The translations under genes and the position numbers were made by a program. The notes under the pieces are model-generated. The model was not told where the DNA came from. It did not search any database and saw only the letters and a program-made list of their open reading frames with translations. Shown here piece by piece: positions 53,420 to 63,154 of a stretch of 64,000 nucleotides of DNA. Location: NCBI GenBank assembly GCA_023362775.1, contig JALMGJ010000006.1, positions 14,158,501 through 14,222,500 of the forward strand. Reading direction: 5' to 3'. Each line of letters begins with the position of its first letter. The stretch's first letter is position 1. Source of the DNA: Charina bottae (Eukaryota > Chordata > Lepidosauria > Squamata > Charinaidae).

Positions 53420-53724
53420 AATCCATTCAATCATGTCCAATTCTTGGAGACTGCCTGGACAAGTCCCTGAAGTTATGCTGGCGAAACGTTAGGAACCACA
53501 ACTTTCAGAACACGGCCACACAACCCGAAAGACCCACAACAGCCCCTGAAGTTATCTTCACAAGGTTTTTCAGAAGTGGTTTGCCATTGCGTCCTTCCTA
53601 GGGCTGAGAGAAAGTGACTGGCCCAAGGTCACCCAGATGGCTTTGTGCCTAAGGCAGGACTAGAACATATGGTCTTTAGTCTGGTTTTTAGCGTGATGCC
53701 TTAACCACTACACCAAACTGGCTC
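53420..53724 (-). mobile_element. CORE-type SINE, RTE-type tail, split by a Penelope-like fragment
   Basis: Reverse copy of the 47734 type: CAATTCTTGGAGACTGCCTGGAC (tail), AAGTGGTTTGCCATTGCGTCC (body), GTGACTGGCCCAAGGTCACCC (core), TTAACCACTACACCAAACTGGC (head, 53701-53722). At 53477-53543 it is interrupted by 67 bp of foreign sequence with a 12 bp duplication of SINE sequence. Confidence 0.9.
53477..53543 (+). mobile_element. 67 bp 3' fragment of a Penelope-like/hammerhead-bearing retroelement
   Basis: GCTGGCGAAACGTTAGGAA followed by CACGGCCACACAACCCG and ACCCACAACAGCC. The GCTGGC-GAAAC-GTT-AGG string matches the second half of a hammerhead core (stem II 3' strand, GAAA, short stem III, cleavage triplet, stem I) as found in Penelope-like elements of vertebrates; the triplet is GTT, not GTC. 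Flanked by CCCTGAAGTTAT at 53465-53476 and 53544-53555, a perfect 12 bp target duplication, so a 5'-truncated retroinsertion. Confidence 0.7.
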
Positions 53725-53729
53725 TCGGA

Positions 53730-56415
53730 ATTTGAATTTAACCTTAAATAAAATAAAATTTATTTGGTTAATAAAATAATTCCCTAAATGAAACATTTTT
53801 CTCACCCTATCCTTGTGGAGAGGGCTGAAAGTAGGCAGACCAATTGTTGGATTCAGTGTAGGGCTGCTTAATATATCTATGGGAGTTTGCTTTCTAGTCC
53901 TATTTAAGATTTCTAGTCTTAAATTCAAGTCTGATTTCTAGTCAATGGAAGGATCAAGAAGAAGCAACTCTGAATTTCACCCTTAAACTCTAAATGATTC
54001 TTTCATCATGACTGTGAGTGTTCCCCTCCCCACACCAATATTATTAAAACTCAATGAAATGCTGCAGTGATAATGTCCAGAGTTATTTCTCCTCCCCCGC
54101 CCTACGAAATTAAACAACTGTCTTTGGATGGCATAATTAAAAAGTCTCTTAATCACAGCACAAGTTAGTAAGATATGGACAAGACGTAATTACATAGTGA
54201 AAATTGTCTCAGCTCTGCTAACTCCAGTATTAAGATATTTCATGAGAACATGGCAAAAACAATGTCACATTATTTCTCCAATTCATTAATAAGCTGTTTT
54301 TGCACACTATTCTTCATGGTGTATTAACTTGTGACAGAGGTCAGGCCTACATTAAATTATAGAGTAAATTACTATAGTTAACAGTGGTATTTGACGGCTT
54401 TTTAGGTATCAGCTGCTCAGAAATTGTTCTCCATAAGATTACTATTATTATTTTTAAAAAAATGATACTTCCCACACATGTACACACAGACAAAATCACA
54501 GGCTGTAGAGGTTTTCTGTGTGTGTTTTTGGTCCCTTCCTGTATAGCCACCTGAAATAACTCAAGTAATAAAAAAGAAGTATTCCAAATGCAACAAAATG
54601 CAAATTAATTCTGCAAAACTATTTTCAAAGCAGCAGCAACAACAACAAAACTAAACAGGAGAATATACAATCAATGATAGCCATATAAATGAATAACAGA
54701 GATAAAATAAAACACCAAGGAGCAGATTAGCATCTTGGGCCAAAGAAATATGTTAATGGAGACAAGACACCACAGAACAACAAAGTTCTAAAGCCAAGAG
54801 GGAAAATAAATTCAGGATATTCTAGTTCTGTTTCTGTGTATCAACATTTGTATTGGAGGAGTTTAAATTGATTAAAATGGCTAATCTAAATCCCTCAGCC
54901 ACAATTGGATGCTTGGGGTAGAGGCTAGGAGAAGGGGTTCAGAGGTATCCAGGGGATGGGGGGAAGGCTAAAGGCAAGATGGTGGGCATAACCCCATGAA
55001 AGAATCCCCAACCCATGTGCATTCCACATGGAACATACATAAAAAAGGACCAGGGCTCTGGTTGCAGCCACCATCTTTGCTTCTTGGTATACACCTCCAA
55101 AGGATGCTTCTGGATCTGTTGGATCTTCTACGTTTGCTCCCACTTCGTTCTTTGATCGACTTATACCCTTTTGGGGTATATTTATGGCCATTCAGGAGGG
55201 TGTGTGCAAATTTTGCATCCCTAATAGAGAATAATATTTGAAGAACATTGCCCATCGGACTGCATCACATGGCTCTAAAGGTAGTCTTGAAGTTAGGAGG
55301 ACCATGCTAAGAAAAATCTTACTGGTGATCCGCTCGATAAGAAAATTAAATTGTTTTTCTTAATTCTAGTGGCCATAGAATTAACATGATGGAATTTTAT
55401 TTGTGCTGAATTTCATTTATGTATGCAATCACAGTGTGTCTTTCCCCCTGGCATAACTTTTCAAGGATTGGCTTACAAACCATTATAGTAAAATAGAGCC
55501 TAAATAAACAAAGGCAGCACATACATTTAAAAACAATCCATAAAAATAAGTAAACCTCAAAATTAAAACCAATCAGATATTTTTTTTAAAAAAAAGTAAT
55601 GTACAAAGAATATTGAGCCTTGCCAGTTCTACTTATTTCATGGTTCTGAACATTTTCATATGTGTAATGCACATGATACCTTTCCTGACCTCCAGTTTCA
55701 TTGAAGGCCAACTTGTTTTAAATCTATATCCATTCTCTTAGGATTTTGAGCATAACATTTCTGATTAGATACAATGCAGTTCAGGGTTATCCTGCCATGG
55801 TGATAGAAATTCATCCAATTTATAATCAGCGTTCTGCACATGTAAGCAGATGAATTCTTCTGTGCTTTATCTTCATACCATCTTCTGCCTATATTAATCA
55901 CATCTGATTTGTGGGCAATCTGGAGCACTTATAACCACCACCGTAGGCACAAAAGACCATAAACTCAACTCACTTACCCTTTTGCACAGTGAGATCTAAA
56001 TTAGAAATGAGTAAGGAATGAACAAAATATTTGCTGTGAATAGATAATTCAGATTCCAAAAGTTCAGATAACCAATTATCTTTCTCAACACCTGAGCAGC
56101 TTTGACTCACAAGAAAGCCTGTTTCTCAACTCAGAACGTCTCTGTTGGATTTCAAGTTTCATCTGCTGGATTTGTCTGGGTCTGGATATACTTCTCTCTT
56201 GTCCTCCCATTCAGCCATGGGAATGCCAGACCCCAAACAATGAAGTTTCTCAATCTCTGGGTCCCACTTTAGGGTTACTTGAAATCAGCTTATCTCCCAA
56301 TATCTCTGAGTCTGGGAGACCTGATGAAGTCTTCTCCAGAAAAGGCAAAACATTCTTCAACCTTTAGATAGCAGAATCTAGACAAGCATTGTAGAGCTCC
56401 AAAAAATAATCAGTG
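53730..56415. other. unique DNA; possible conserved non-coding block 54050-54350
   Basis: About 2.7 kb with no recognised repeat except A/T runs. 54050-54350 is a non-repetitive AT-rich block with phrases such as GATGGCATAATTAAAAAGTCTC and AATTCATTAATAAGCTG, of enhancer-like composition. Frames at 54925-55255 overlap on both strands and are not recognised. Confidence 0.35.
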
Positions 56416-56418
56416 TTG

Positions 56419-56590
56419 GCCCTGCATAGTACTTAGCTAGGAGGCTCTCAGGACTGTAGGATAGGTTGAGAAATTGAAACCATCCTGGAAGAAGGCACCA
56501 GCAAACCACTTCCATATTGTTGCAGGAAAAGTATATGGACACATCTATGAAGCCACTAGTAGTCCAATATGACTCAAGGGCATCCTTATT
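56419..56590 (+). mobile_element. 5S rRNA-headed SINE fragment
   Basis: GGCCCTGCATAGTACTTAGC and AGGCTCTCAGGACTGTAGG follow the 5S rRNA 3' third (GGCCTGGTTAGTACTTGGATGGGAG...GTGCTGTAGG). The body GCACCAGCAAACCACTTCCATATTGTTGC and the end AGTCCAATATGACTCAAGGGCA match the 29462 and 59448 copies. Confidence 0.72.
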
Positions 56591-56657
56591 TTTATTAAGT
56601 GGGAAGAGTCAGAGCACACAGACATTTAGAGTAAGACCAAGAAGCTAGTGCCAAGGT

Positions 56658-56889
56658 AGACGCTTCCACGGTCATGTGGCCAGCATGACGCGGAACGCTG
56701 TTACCTTCCCACCAAAGTGGTACCTATTAATCTACTTGCATTTGCATGCTTTCGAATTGCTAGGTTGGCAAGAGCTGGGGCTAGTGCGGGAGATCACTCC
56801 GTCACGCGGGACTAGGGATTCGAACCTCCGAACTTGTGATATTCCGATTGACAAGCCTGGCGTCTTACCCGCTGAGCCACCACGCCCCT
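56658..56889 (-). mobile_element. Sauria-type tRNA SINE lacking its 3' third, antisense
   Basis: Head CGCTGAGCCACCACGCCCC at 56870-56888, B-box region GATTCGAACCTCC near 56817-56829, body to GACGCTTCCACGG at 56659. The tail with CTAGAGTCGGACACGACTG and the ACCTTT repeats is absent. Missing the 3' side cannot come from 5' truncation and implies deletion or recombination. Confidence 0.9.
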
Positions 56890-56995
56890 TAGGAAGGAAA
56901 AATAGACACTAATATATGTTATATGAGGTTTAAAAAATTCCTTCTTTTTCTCCAAGAACCCAAAACAATATACAGTTCTTAAGTTTTCTCCTGCA

Positions 56996-57140
56996 ACAAT
57001 TCCTTTGTGAGGTAGGTTGGATTCAGCAATAGCTACTGTCCCAACTTCCCCAAGTGAAGTTTCATGGCTAAGGATGGACTTAATATGGCTCTCCCTAGTA
57101 CTAGTCTAACACTTTACCCCGATTACACCAGCTGGCTCTC
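56996..57140 (-). mobile_element. CORE-type SINE, strongly decayed, antisense
   Basis: TTGTGAGGTAGGTTGG (tail B), TTTCATGGCTAAGGATGGAC (core) and ACACTTTACCCCGATTACACCAGCTGGC (head) recall the 43947 copy. Many substitutions. Confidence 0.5.
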
Positions 57141-57144
57141 ATAG

Positions 57145-58160
57145 TGGTAAATAATCTTTGAAGAAACTTAAAGGGTCCTTCTTTTTGAAAGGTCTGGGAA
57201 AAAGAAAAATCTCTGAAATTTTCGGAGAATTTTAGGAAAAACATGTCCTGACAAAGTCTGACTTAGCCTTGAAGGAAAGCTATTTCTCTTCAGAAGGAGG
57301 AGTTCCATGGTCTTCTAGATTCTTACTTTACAGTTGTTCTAGCAGGAAATAGGCCTACAAATAGAGAGGGGAACTATGTTGTAGAGGGGGAAAAATCCGG
57401 GAGAATCACCTCTAAGTCTCAGTTGTGTAAACAAGTCCAAGGAGAGTTCTCACACCATGTCTAGAAGAATGTTCTTTCAAGGGACCACTGAACTTTCTAA
57501 CAAGGGCACCCTTTCAATCAAGCTGGTTAGCAAAATTCCAAACACACCAGCTTTTTACAAATGCCATATATTCAGTGGACAGTTCACTGTGTTTATCCCT
57601 GATGGATAAAAGTAAAGGAAAGGAAAGTCTAAATCCATCCAAACCTTTTGCAATCATTATCTAGCCCTTGGGAGACAGGCAAGTTCAGAATGTAGTTTAA
57701 ATGGAGGATTAGTTTAAAATGGATTCCTTTCTCTATTATGATAAATCGGCACAAACTGGGGGAAAAAATTGATTTTAGAGCTACCCAAGCAGTCTGTGTA
57801 AGTGACCTGTTTTGAAAATTGTGTGCTTGTGTGTGCACACACCAACAACAGTTATGCTTGATGTGATTATAAAACTTCGTGTACATGTTTTGCATGATTG
57901 AGACTCCGGATTCAATTCACAGTATTTCCAGTATAAGAATGTGCAGTTACAAATCTGTAAAGTCACTTCTAGAAAATATTGTTCATAGTTGATTCACACA
58001 GAACTTTGTGTGAGTTCAAAATCCTTTGGGGGGAGAGTGGATATTCTCTAGGTAGCAACACATATAAAAAACTACTGGAGCTTCAATCATGCAGTCACAG
58101 CAACCATCTTGACATTTTTGACCACCACCTCTGCAGACGCCCCTGAAAAAATTCTCTACA
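57145..58160. other. unique DNA, no gene seen
   Basis: No repeat family or exon recognised; the last 80 bp might belong to the following LINE. Confidence 0.45.
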
Positions 58161-58164
58161 GCTT

Positions 58165-58825
58165 GGCTCATATGAACAGCTCTACATGGGGCTACCCTTG
58201 AAGAGTATCCGGAAGCTTCAGCTGGTGCAGAATGCAGCGGCGCGAGCAGTTATGAGTGCCAGAAGATCGGCACATGTAACACCTCTGCTACGCGAGCTGC
58301 ATTGGGTGCCAGTTTGCTTCCGGGTCCAATTCAAGGTGTTGGTGATTACCTTTAAAGCCCTACATGGCATAGGACCAGGGTACCTGAGGGACCGTCTCGT
58401 CCCGATAACGTCGGCCCGCCCCACCCGTGCATGCAGAGAGGGCATGCTTCGGACCCCCTCAACAAGAGAATTCCATCTAGCGGGGTCCAGGAGGCGTGCC
58501 TTCTCTGCGATAGCGCCCGCCTTGTGGAATATTCTGCCCCCGGAGGTGAGACTGGCCCCCTCCCTCCTGGCCTTTCGGAAGGCCCTTAAGACCTGGCTCT
58601 GCCACCTGGCCTGGGACGACGGAGGTGGTAGTGCCTCCTGGGGTTGGCTGGCCCCATAGCTCCACTATCTATTCTGCAGGTCCAAGCCCATCCTGGATTT
58701 TATTTTATTATGTTTGTGTTTTTAGATATTTTGTATAGTTTTTAAATTTTTATTTATTGTAACCAGCCCAGAGTCCCTTGCATGGGAGATGGGCGGGGAA
58801 TAAATTTGAATAAATAAATAAAAAC
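58165..58825 (+). mobile_element. L2/CR1-type LINE 3' end, best preserved copy
   Basis: A 157-residue open frame (58186-58659) carries the ORF2 C-terminal block: GLPLKSIRKLQLVQNAAARAV, HVTPLLRELHWVPVCFRVQFKVLVITFKALHG, GPGYLRDRLVPI, RAFSAIAPALWNILPPEVR, LAFRKALKTWLCHLAWD and a final SWGWLAP. A 3' UTR follows with ACCAGCCCAGAGTCCC...GATGGGCGGGGAATAAATTTG and AATAAATAAATAAAA. High CpG content and no stop in the frame make it the youngest L2-type copy here. Upstream CTCATATGAACAGCTCTACATGGG continues the protein (QLYMGL). 5' truncated near 58165 or slightly before. Confidence 0.93.
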
Positions 58826-58918
58826 AGGCAAATCAGCAGAGTTCTGAAAAAAAATGGAAGAATTACAATGACTTTTTTCTGAGTCAACCAGACTTAAAAA
58901 CCTTAAAGCTTATGGGGT

Positions 58919-59061
58919 GAAGCTCAACTCAAGGGAACCTTTAAAAAAGGAAGGAAATTCTCTCTTCAGCATTATCTATTCAGTAGGCCAGCTTTTCATT
59001 CACTGCTTATCCATAGAGCTATTGCAGAAGAATGCATGGAACCATCAGATCTTAGTCATGT
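58919..59061 (+). repeat. local direct duplication, copy 1 (143 bp)
   Basis: GAAGCTCAACTCAAGGGAACC through ACCATCAGATCTTAGTCATGT, about 93 percent like 59641-59770 by eye. It has 13 bp (around TCATTCACTGCTTATCC) that copy 2 lacks. Confidence 0.9.
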
Positions 59062-59445
59062 ACAGCTTAAAAACTTTTAAAATAGTATATCTGTATGAGA
59101 TACCCTCTTCTACAAAAGCTCCTCTACTCAGTGCCAACTTGTTTTCTTTTTTCTTATGTTGAAGGTTTGGCTGTGATAGAAACAGTAGTAAATGTGCATT
59201 GAGAAAAAAGGATGAGCAATCGTTTGCTCTTTCACTCCTTGCTCTGATGTGATGAGCAATAGCATCAAATGGGAGATAACACCTCTGAATCCTGCTAAGG
59301 TAGACTTATTCTCCCCTCTCCCAGCTGGGCAATTACAATGTTACTTTCATAGCCATTATAACGTATGATTTAAATGTTCAGACTATCCACATAACCATGA
59401 ATATCTGTTTTCTTTTATTTTTAAAACAGACAAGGAACATTGTTA
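59062..59445. other. unique DNA between the duplicated segments
   Basis: AT-rich, nothing recognised. Confidence 0.45.
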
Positions 59446-59447
59446 GA

Positions 59448-59670
59448 GCAGGTGGCAAGGCTCAAAGAATGCTAAGTACGGTCAAATGTCCTTAGTATTT
59501 AGATGAGAAATCCCAGGGGGATGGACTAGACTGGGAAGTAAAAGAAAAAAGAAAATAATCCCCAAAGAAGATAATAGCACATCACTTCTATGTTGTTGCC
59601 AAGAAGACAATATGAATGTATCCATGTAGTCATCAAGAGCGAAGCTCAACTCAAGGGAACCTTTAAAAAA
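59448..59670 (+). mobile_element. 5S rRNA-headed SINE
   Basis: AGAATGCTAAGTACGGTCAA, CCTTAGTATTTAGATGAGAA follow 5S rRNA (GAAGCTAAGCAGGGTCGGGCC, TTAGTACTTGGATGGGAGA). The body (TAGCACATCACTTCTATGTTG, TTGCCAAGAAGACAATATGAATG, CATGTAGTCATCAAGAGCG) and the end AAGCTCAACTCAAGGGAACC with TTTAAAAAA resemble RTE ends. The end overlaps the start of duplication copy 2. Confidence 0.75.
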
Positions 59671-59770
59671 GGAAGGAAGTTCTCTCTTCAGCATTACCTA
59701 TTCAGTAGGCCAGCTTTATGCATGGAGCTATTGCAGAAGAATGTATGGAACCATCAGATCTTAGTCATGT
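59641..59770 (+). repeat. local direct duplication, copy 2 (130 bp)
   Basis: Second copy of 58919-59061, 580 bp downstream. It starts inside the 3' end of the 5S-headed SINE, so the SINE terminus itself is part of the duplicated unit in both places. Confidence 0.9.
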
Positions 59771-59897
59771 TGAATACCCCCATGTTTGCTGCTCTTCTAC
59801 ATACCTGGGTTTTCTGCCGATTTCAGTAATGACCAAGTACTAGAAATCCCACACTGCTAGTTTTATGTTCATCTGTTTGTTTTTTTCTGAGCATGGA

Positions 59898-60326
59898 TAG
59901 GCTGACCATACATCCTTGAGACAAAAACAGGACATGGCAAAATGGGATGGGGTCTTATGTAATATTCTGTATTCATGAAAAAGACAGGGGTCCCCAACCC
60001 CCAGTTTGTGTGATTGGCTCCCGCCTGCAAACCCTGCCCCCTGGTCCACGTGATTGGCTCCCGCCTGCAAATCCCGCCCCCCAGTCCGCACAATTGGCTC
60101 CCGCCTGCAAACCCTGCCCTCCTTTGCCGCGCGCTGATAGGCAGGAGGGCTTCCTCTTCCGGGCTGCCTCCAGTCGGCGGCTGTGGCTCGGTTCCTCCTT
60201 CCACGCCATTCCCGCCGGGTTTAAAAAACAAGACAAAATTGAGATTTTTATCAAAACGACGGGACAGTTGAAAAATGCTAACACAATGGGACTGTTCCGT
60301 TCAAAACGGGACGTATGGTCAGCCTA
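59898..60326. mobile_element. hAT-type non-autonomous element, 429 bp, with internal 40 bp repeats
   Basis: Ends TAGGCTGACCATAC and GTATGGTCAGCCTA are perfect inverted repeats at the tips. The flanks are AGCATGGA at 59890-59897 and 60327-60334, a perfect 8 bp duplication typical of hAT. The sub-terminal GGGACTGTTCCGTTC / ACGACGGGACAG phrases match the 275 bp element at 11316. The centre (about 60005-60125) has three 40 bp units starting GATTGGCTCCCGCCTGC (ATTGG at 60013, 60053, 60093). High CpG. No transposase. Confidence 0.95.
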
Positions 60327-60334
60327 AGCATGGA

Positions 60335-61140
60335 TGTCAACATTTCCAATCCACTGCCAGGACTTAAAAGTGGCCTTGATATTCTTTAAAAAGCAGATCA
60401 CATCTTTTTTCTGACAGGTTGTGGTGGAACAGCATAGAATCCCCTAATTCAAGCAAAGTGAAGCACTTTCAACTCCATTTGGTTTCAATGTATGCTTTAA
60501 GCATGTGTTTAACTATCCGTGACATGATTAAAATGTATTTAACTTTGCCTGGATCATGCCTTTAAAAGGATCATTTAATTTCATTCAGTATTTCTAAGCT
60601 GTCCTAATAGATGATAATAATAAGATTTGATTATATTACTATCATCATCATTATAGTCATTATTATTATTAATACCCTCTTTTTTCAGAAGATAGTGTAT
60701 AAATAATGATGATAACGATGGTGTTGTTGACGATGCTACAATTAACATAATTTTTAAAAACATAAAAATGAACATTTTACAAACTAGCATTTTATTGGGT
60801 TATGTGATCCTTAGAACAAACACTTCTAAGAAGAAACCTATCCTATCCTACCTCCTAAAATATTATTTCAATGTGTAGCACTCTTTTTCTAGAGACAGTG
60901 ATCCACCATTCTTTCTTATTGAATGGTTCATCTTCCATATATAATGAGAATATGATGAAGTTTGGATTCTGGCTTCTTGTCTGAGTCCATATCCTCAGCC
61001 TTACAAATCAGGCCTCAGATTAATTTCTTCAGTAGCCTGCATTCATAAGACCAGCTTAAAAGCTGTGAGGTCAGAGGTATCAGGATGAAGTTTCAGGGAC
61101 CCTTAGCAAAATGTTTTCTTTACAGCCTCATAGCTATGGC
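60335..61140. other. unique DNA, no gene seen
   Basis: AT-rich with small ATT/GAT-type clusters at 60610-60680 and 60705-60740. No coding or repeat family recognised. Confidence 0.45.
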
Positions 61141-61146
61141 TTGATA

Positions 61147-61365
61147 GACAGTTTGGTGTAATGGTTAGGGAACCAGGCTAGATACCAGCATCTGAGTTCT
61201 AGTCCTGCCTTAGGCACAAAGCCAGCTGGGTGATTTTGGGCCGGTCACTCTCTCTCAGCCCTAGGAAGGAGGCAATGGCAAACCACTTCCAAAAATGTTG
61301 CTAAGAAAACTGCAAGGACTTGTCCAGGCAGTTGTCAGGAGTCAAGACTGGCTTGAAGGCACAAA
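61147..61365 (+). mobile_element. tRNA-headed CORE-type SINE, RTE-type tail
   Basis: GACAGTTTGGTGTAATGGTTAGG (A-box region), GAGTTCTAGTCCTGCC (B box), CTGGGTGATTTTGGGCCGGTC (core), GGCAAACCACTTCC and TTGCTAAGAAAACTGCAAGG (body), then an eroded end (GGAGTCAAGACTGGCTTGAAGG). Confidence 0.88.
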
Positions 61366-61369
61366 GCTA

Positions 61370-61720
61370 TGGTTTACATGGCAACTATGAGCTGCCATTG
61401 TAAATTTCACAGTTTTTCTTAATATCTACCTTATGTCAAAGGTCCCCAATTTTTTAAAGCCAATGGACATATGTGAATTTTTTAGATGTTATGAACATGT
61501 TCACAAAATGGTGGCTATGGTGGGGGGTGGCCATCCACAAAACAGGACATTTCAGGGAGGTAAACAAAGATCTGGTTTGCAGCAATCCATCATTTTATTT
61601 TCTAAGAATGTCTCTAGGATCTATACGGGGCCTGGAAGTGCTGTGGTTAATTCAGGTTCTCTTTGATGCTTGTGCTTTGAATAGCAAAATGCCAGCTTCC
61701 CATTAATTTTGTTTTAATTT
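61370..61720. other. unique DNA; possible eroded hAT-like piece
   Basis: AAGGTCCCCAATTTTTTAAAGCC...GTTCACAAAATGGTGGC (61439-61515) recalls a common amniote hAT-like repeat (GGGTCCCCAACC...CACAAAATGGCTGC). No gene seen. Confidence 0.35.
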
Positions 61721-61725
61721 AAGAT

Positions 61726-61732
61726 ACACACA

Positions 61733-61772
<40 letters not shown>

Positions 61773-61783
61773 CAGACACACAA
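61726..61783. repeat. CA then GA dinucleotide microsatellite
   Basis: About 12 CA units followed by about 11 GA units, then GACAGACACACA. Confidence 0.95.
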
Positions 61784-61828
61784 CACCTTAAACTAAAACA
61801 AAATGTGTCTGTGTGTGTCCGTGTGTAT

Positions 61829-62625
61829 TTGTTGTTTATTCGTTCAGTCGCTTCTGACTCTTCGTAACTTCATGGACCAGCCCACGCCAGAGTTTCCTGT
61901 TGGCCGTCGCCACCCCCAGCTCCCCCAAGGTTGACTCCGTCACCTCCAGAATATCATCCATCCATCTTGCCCTTGGTCGGCCCCTCTTCCTTTTGCCTTC
62001 CACTTTCCCTAGCATCAGCATCTTCTCCAGGGTATCCTGTCTTCTCATCATGTGGCCAAAGTACTTCAGTTTTGCCTTTAATATCATTCCCTCAAGTGAG
62101 CAGTCTGGCTTTATTTCCTGGAGTATGGACTGGTTTGATCTTCTTGCAGTCCAAGGCACTCTCAGAATTTTCCTCCAACACCACAGTTCAAAAGCATCTA
62201 TCTTCCTTCGCTCAGCCTTCCTTATGGTCCAGCTCTCGCAGCCATAGGTTACTACGGGGAATACCATTGCTTTAACTATGTGGACCTTTCTTCTCAGTGT
62301 GATGTCTCTGCTCTTAACTATTTTATCGTGATTTGTCATTGCTCTCCTCCCAAGAAGTAAACGTCTTCTGATTTCCTGGCTGCAGTCAGCGTGTGCAGTA
62401 ATCTTTGCGCCTAGAAATACAAAGTCTGTCACTGCCTCCACATTTTCTCCCTTTATTTGCCAGTTATCAATCAAGCTGGTTGCCATAATCTTGTTTTTTT
62501 TTTTTTGAGGTTTAACTTCAACCCAGCTTTTGCACTTTCTTCTTTCACCTTCATCATAAGGCTCCTCTGCTCCTCCTCGCTTTCAGCCATCAAAGTGGTA
62601 TCATCTGCATATCTGAGATTGGGGT
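61829..62625 (-). mobile_element. BovB LINE 3' end including the RT YADD box
   Basis: The minus strand opens with RYADDTTLMAESEEEQRSLMMKVKEESAKAGLKLN (62640-62540), the catalytic YADD box. After a frameshift in an A run (62494-62504) a 216-residue open frame (62486-61836) follows: IDNWQIKGENVEAVTDFVFLGAKIT, GRRAMTNHDKIVKSRDITLRRKVHIVKAMVFPVVTYGCESW, FELWCWRKILRVPWTARRSNQSILQE, YFGHMMRRQDTLEKMLMLGKVEGKRKRGRPRARWMDD and KSQKRLNE-stop. The end is AATAAACAACAAA. The best preserved BovB 3' half in the window; needs the upstream half to be active, and it is absent. Confidence 0.95.
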
Positions 62626-62659
62626 GTGTTTGTGTATGTGTATGTGTGATATATACACA

Positions 62660-62900
62660 CATACAGTATATATCCCTCTCATTAGTTCTGGTTCTGCCGT
62701 CTTGCCTGGGAGGGAAACGCCAACAGTTCCTCTTGGGGATGGCTGGCCCCTTGAAGCCTCCCAGTGTCTTATTTTAACATTCTTGTCTTGGAATTCGTAT
62801 TTTCTATTGATGTAATTTTATATATTTTTAACTCTATTTTATTGTGCACCGCCCAGGGTCCCCGTTGAGGGAGATGGGCGGTAATATAAATCTAATAAAA

Positions 62901-62935
<35 letters not shown>

Positions 62936-62936
62936 A
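62660..62936 (+). mobile_element. L2/CR1-type LINE 3' end
   Basis: GAGGGAAACGCCAACAG...CTTGGGGATGGCTGGCCCC is the end of the ORF (GWLAP-like), followed by TGCACCGCCCAGGGTCCCC...GATGGGCGGTAATATAAATC and AATA repeats (62897-62936). Confidence 0.85.
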
Positions 62937-62942
62937 TTAGGT

Positions 62943-63116
62943 CTACTGTTGTAGTAGACCTTGAGAGGATGTGGAAAGTGAAGGCCAAAGTGGTCCCAGT
63001 GGTGGTAGGAGCACTCGAGGCTGTGACTCCCAAGCTGGGAGAGTGGCTCCAACAGATCCCAGGAGCAACATCAGAGCTCTCTGTCCAGAAGAGTGCAGTG
63101 CTAGGAACAGCTAAGA
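62943..63116 (+). mobile_element. possible R2/R4-type LINE C-terminal fragment
   Basis: The frame MWKVKAKVVPVVVGALEAVTPKLGEWLQQIPG...LSVQKSAVLGTAKKM resembles the C-terminal KVIPVVIGALGxV...LQKxxLLGTAxIL block of RT proteins of the R2/R4 (restriction-like endonuclease) type. It follows immediately after the L2 tail and a small GGTCTAC/GTAGACC hairpin (62940-62960), and ends in a GAT microsatellite. The fragment is short, so the clade is tentative. Confidence 0.45.
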
Positions 63117-63117
63117 A

Positions 63118-63150
<33 letters not shown>
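63118..63150. repeat. GAT trinucleotide microsatellite
   Basis: Eleven GAT units directly after AAGAAG; probably the expanded tail of the fragment upstream, and the insertion site of the SINE at 63155. Confidence 0.9.
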
Positions 63151-63151
<1 letters not shown>

Positions 63152-63154
63152 ATT

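Noticed and set aside
59869..60327. Proline/alanine-rich proteins of 80-126 residues on both strands
   Set aside because: They are by-products of the 40 bp repeats in the hAT element; no start context or domain.
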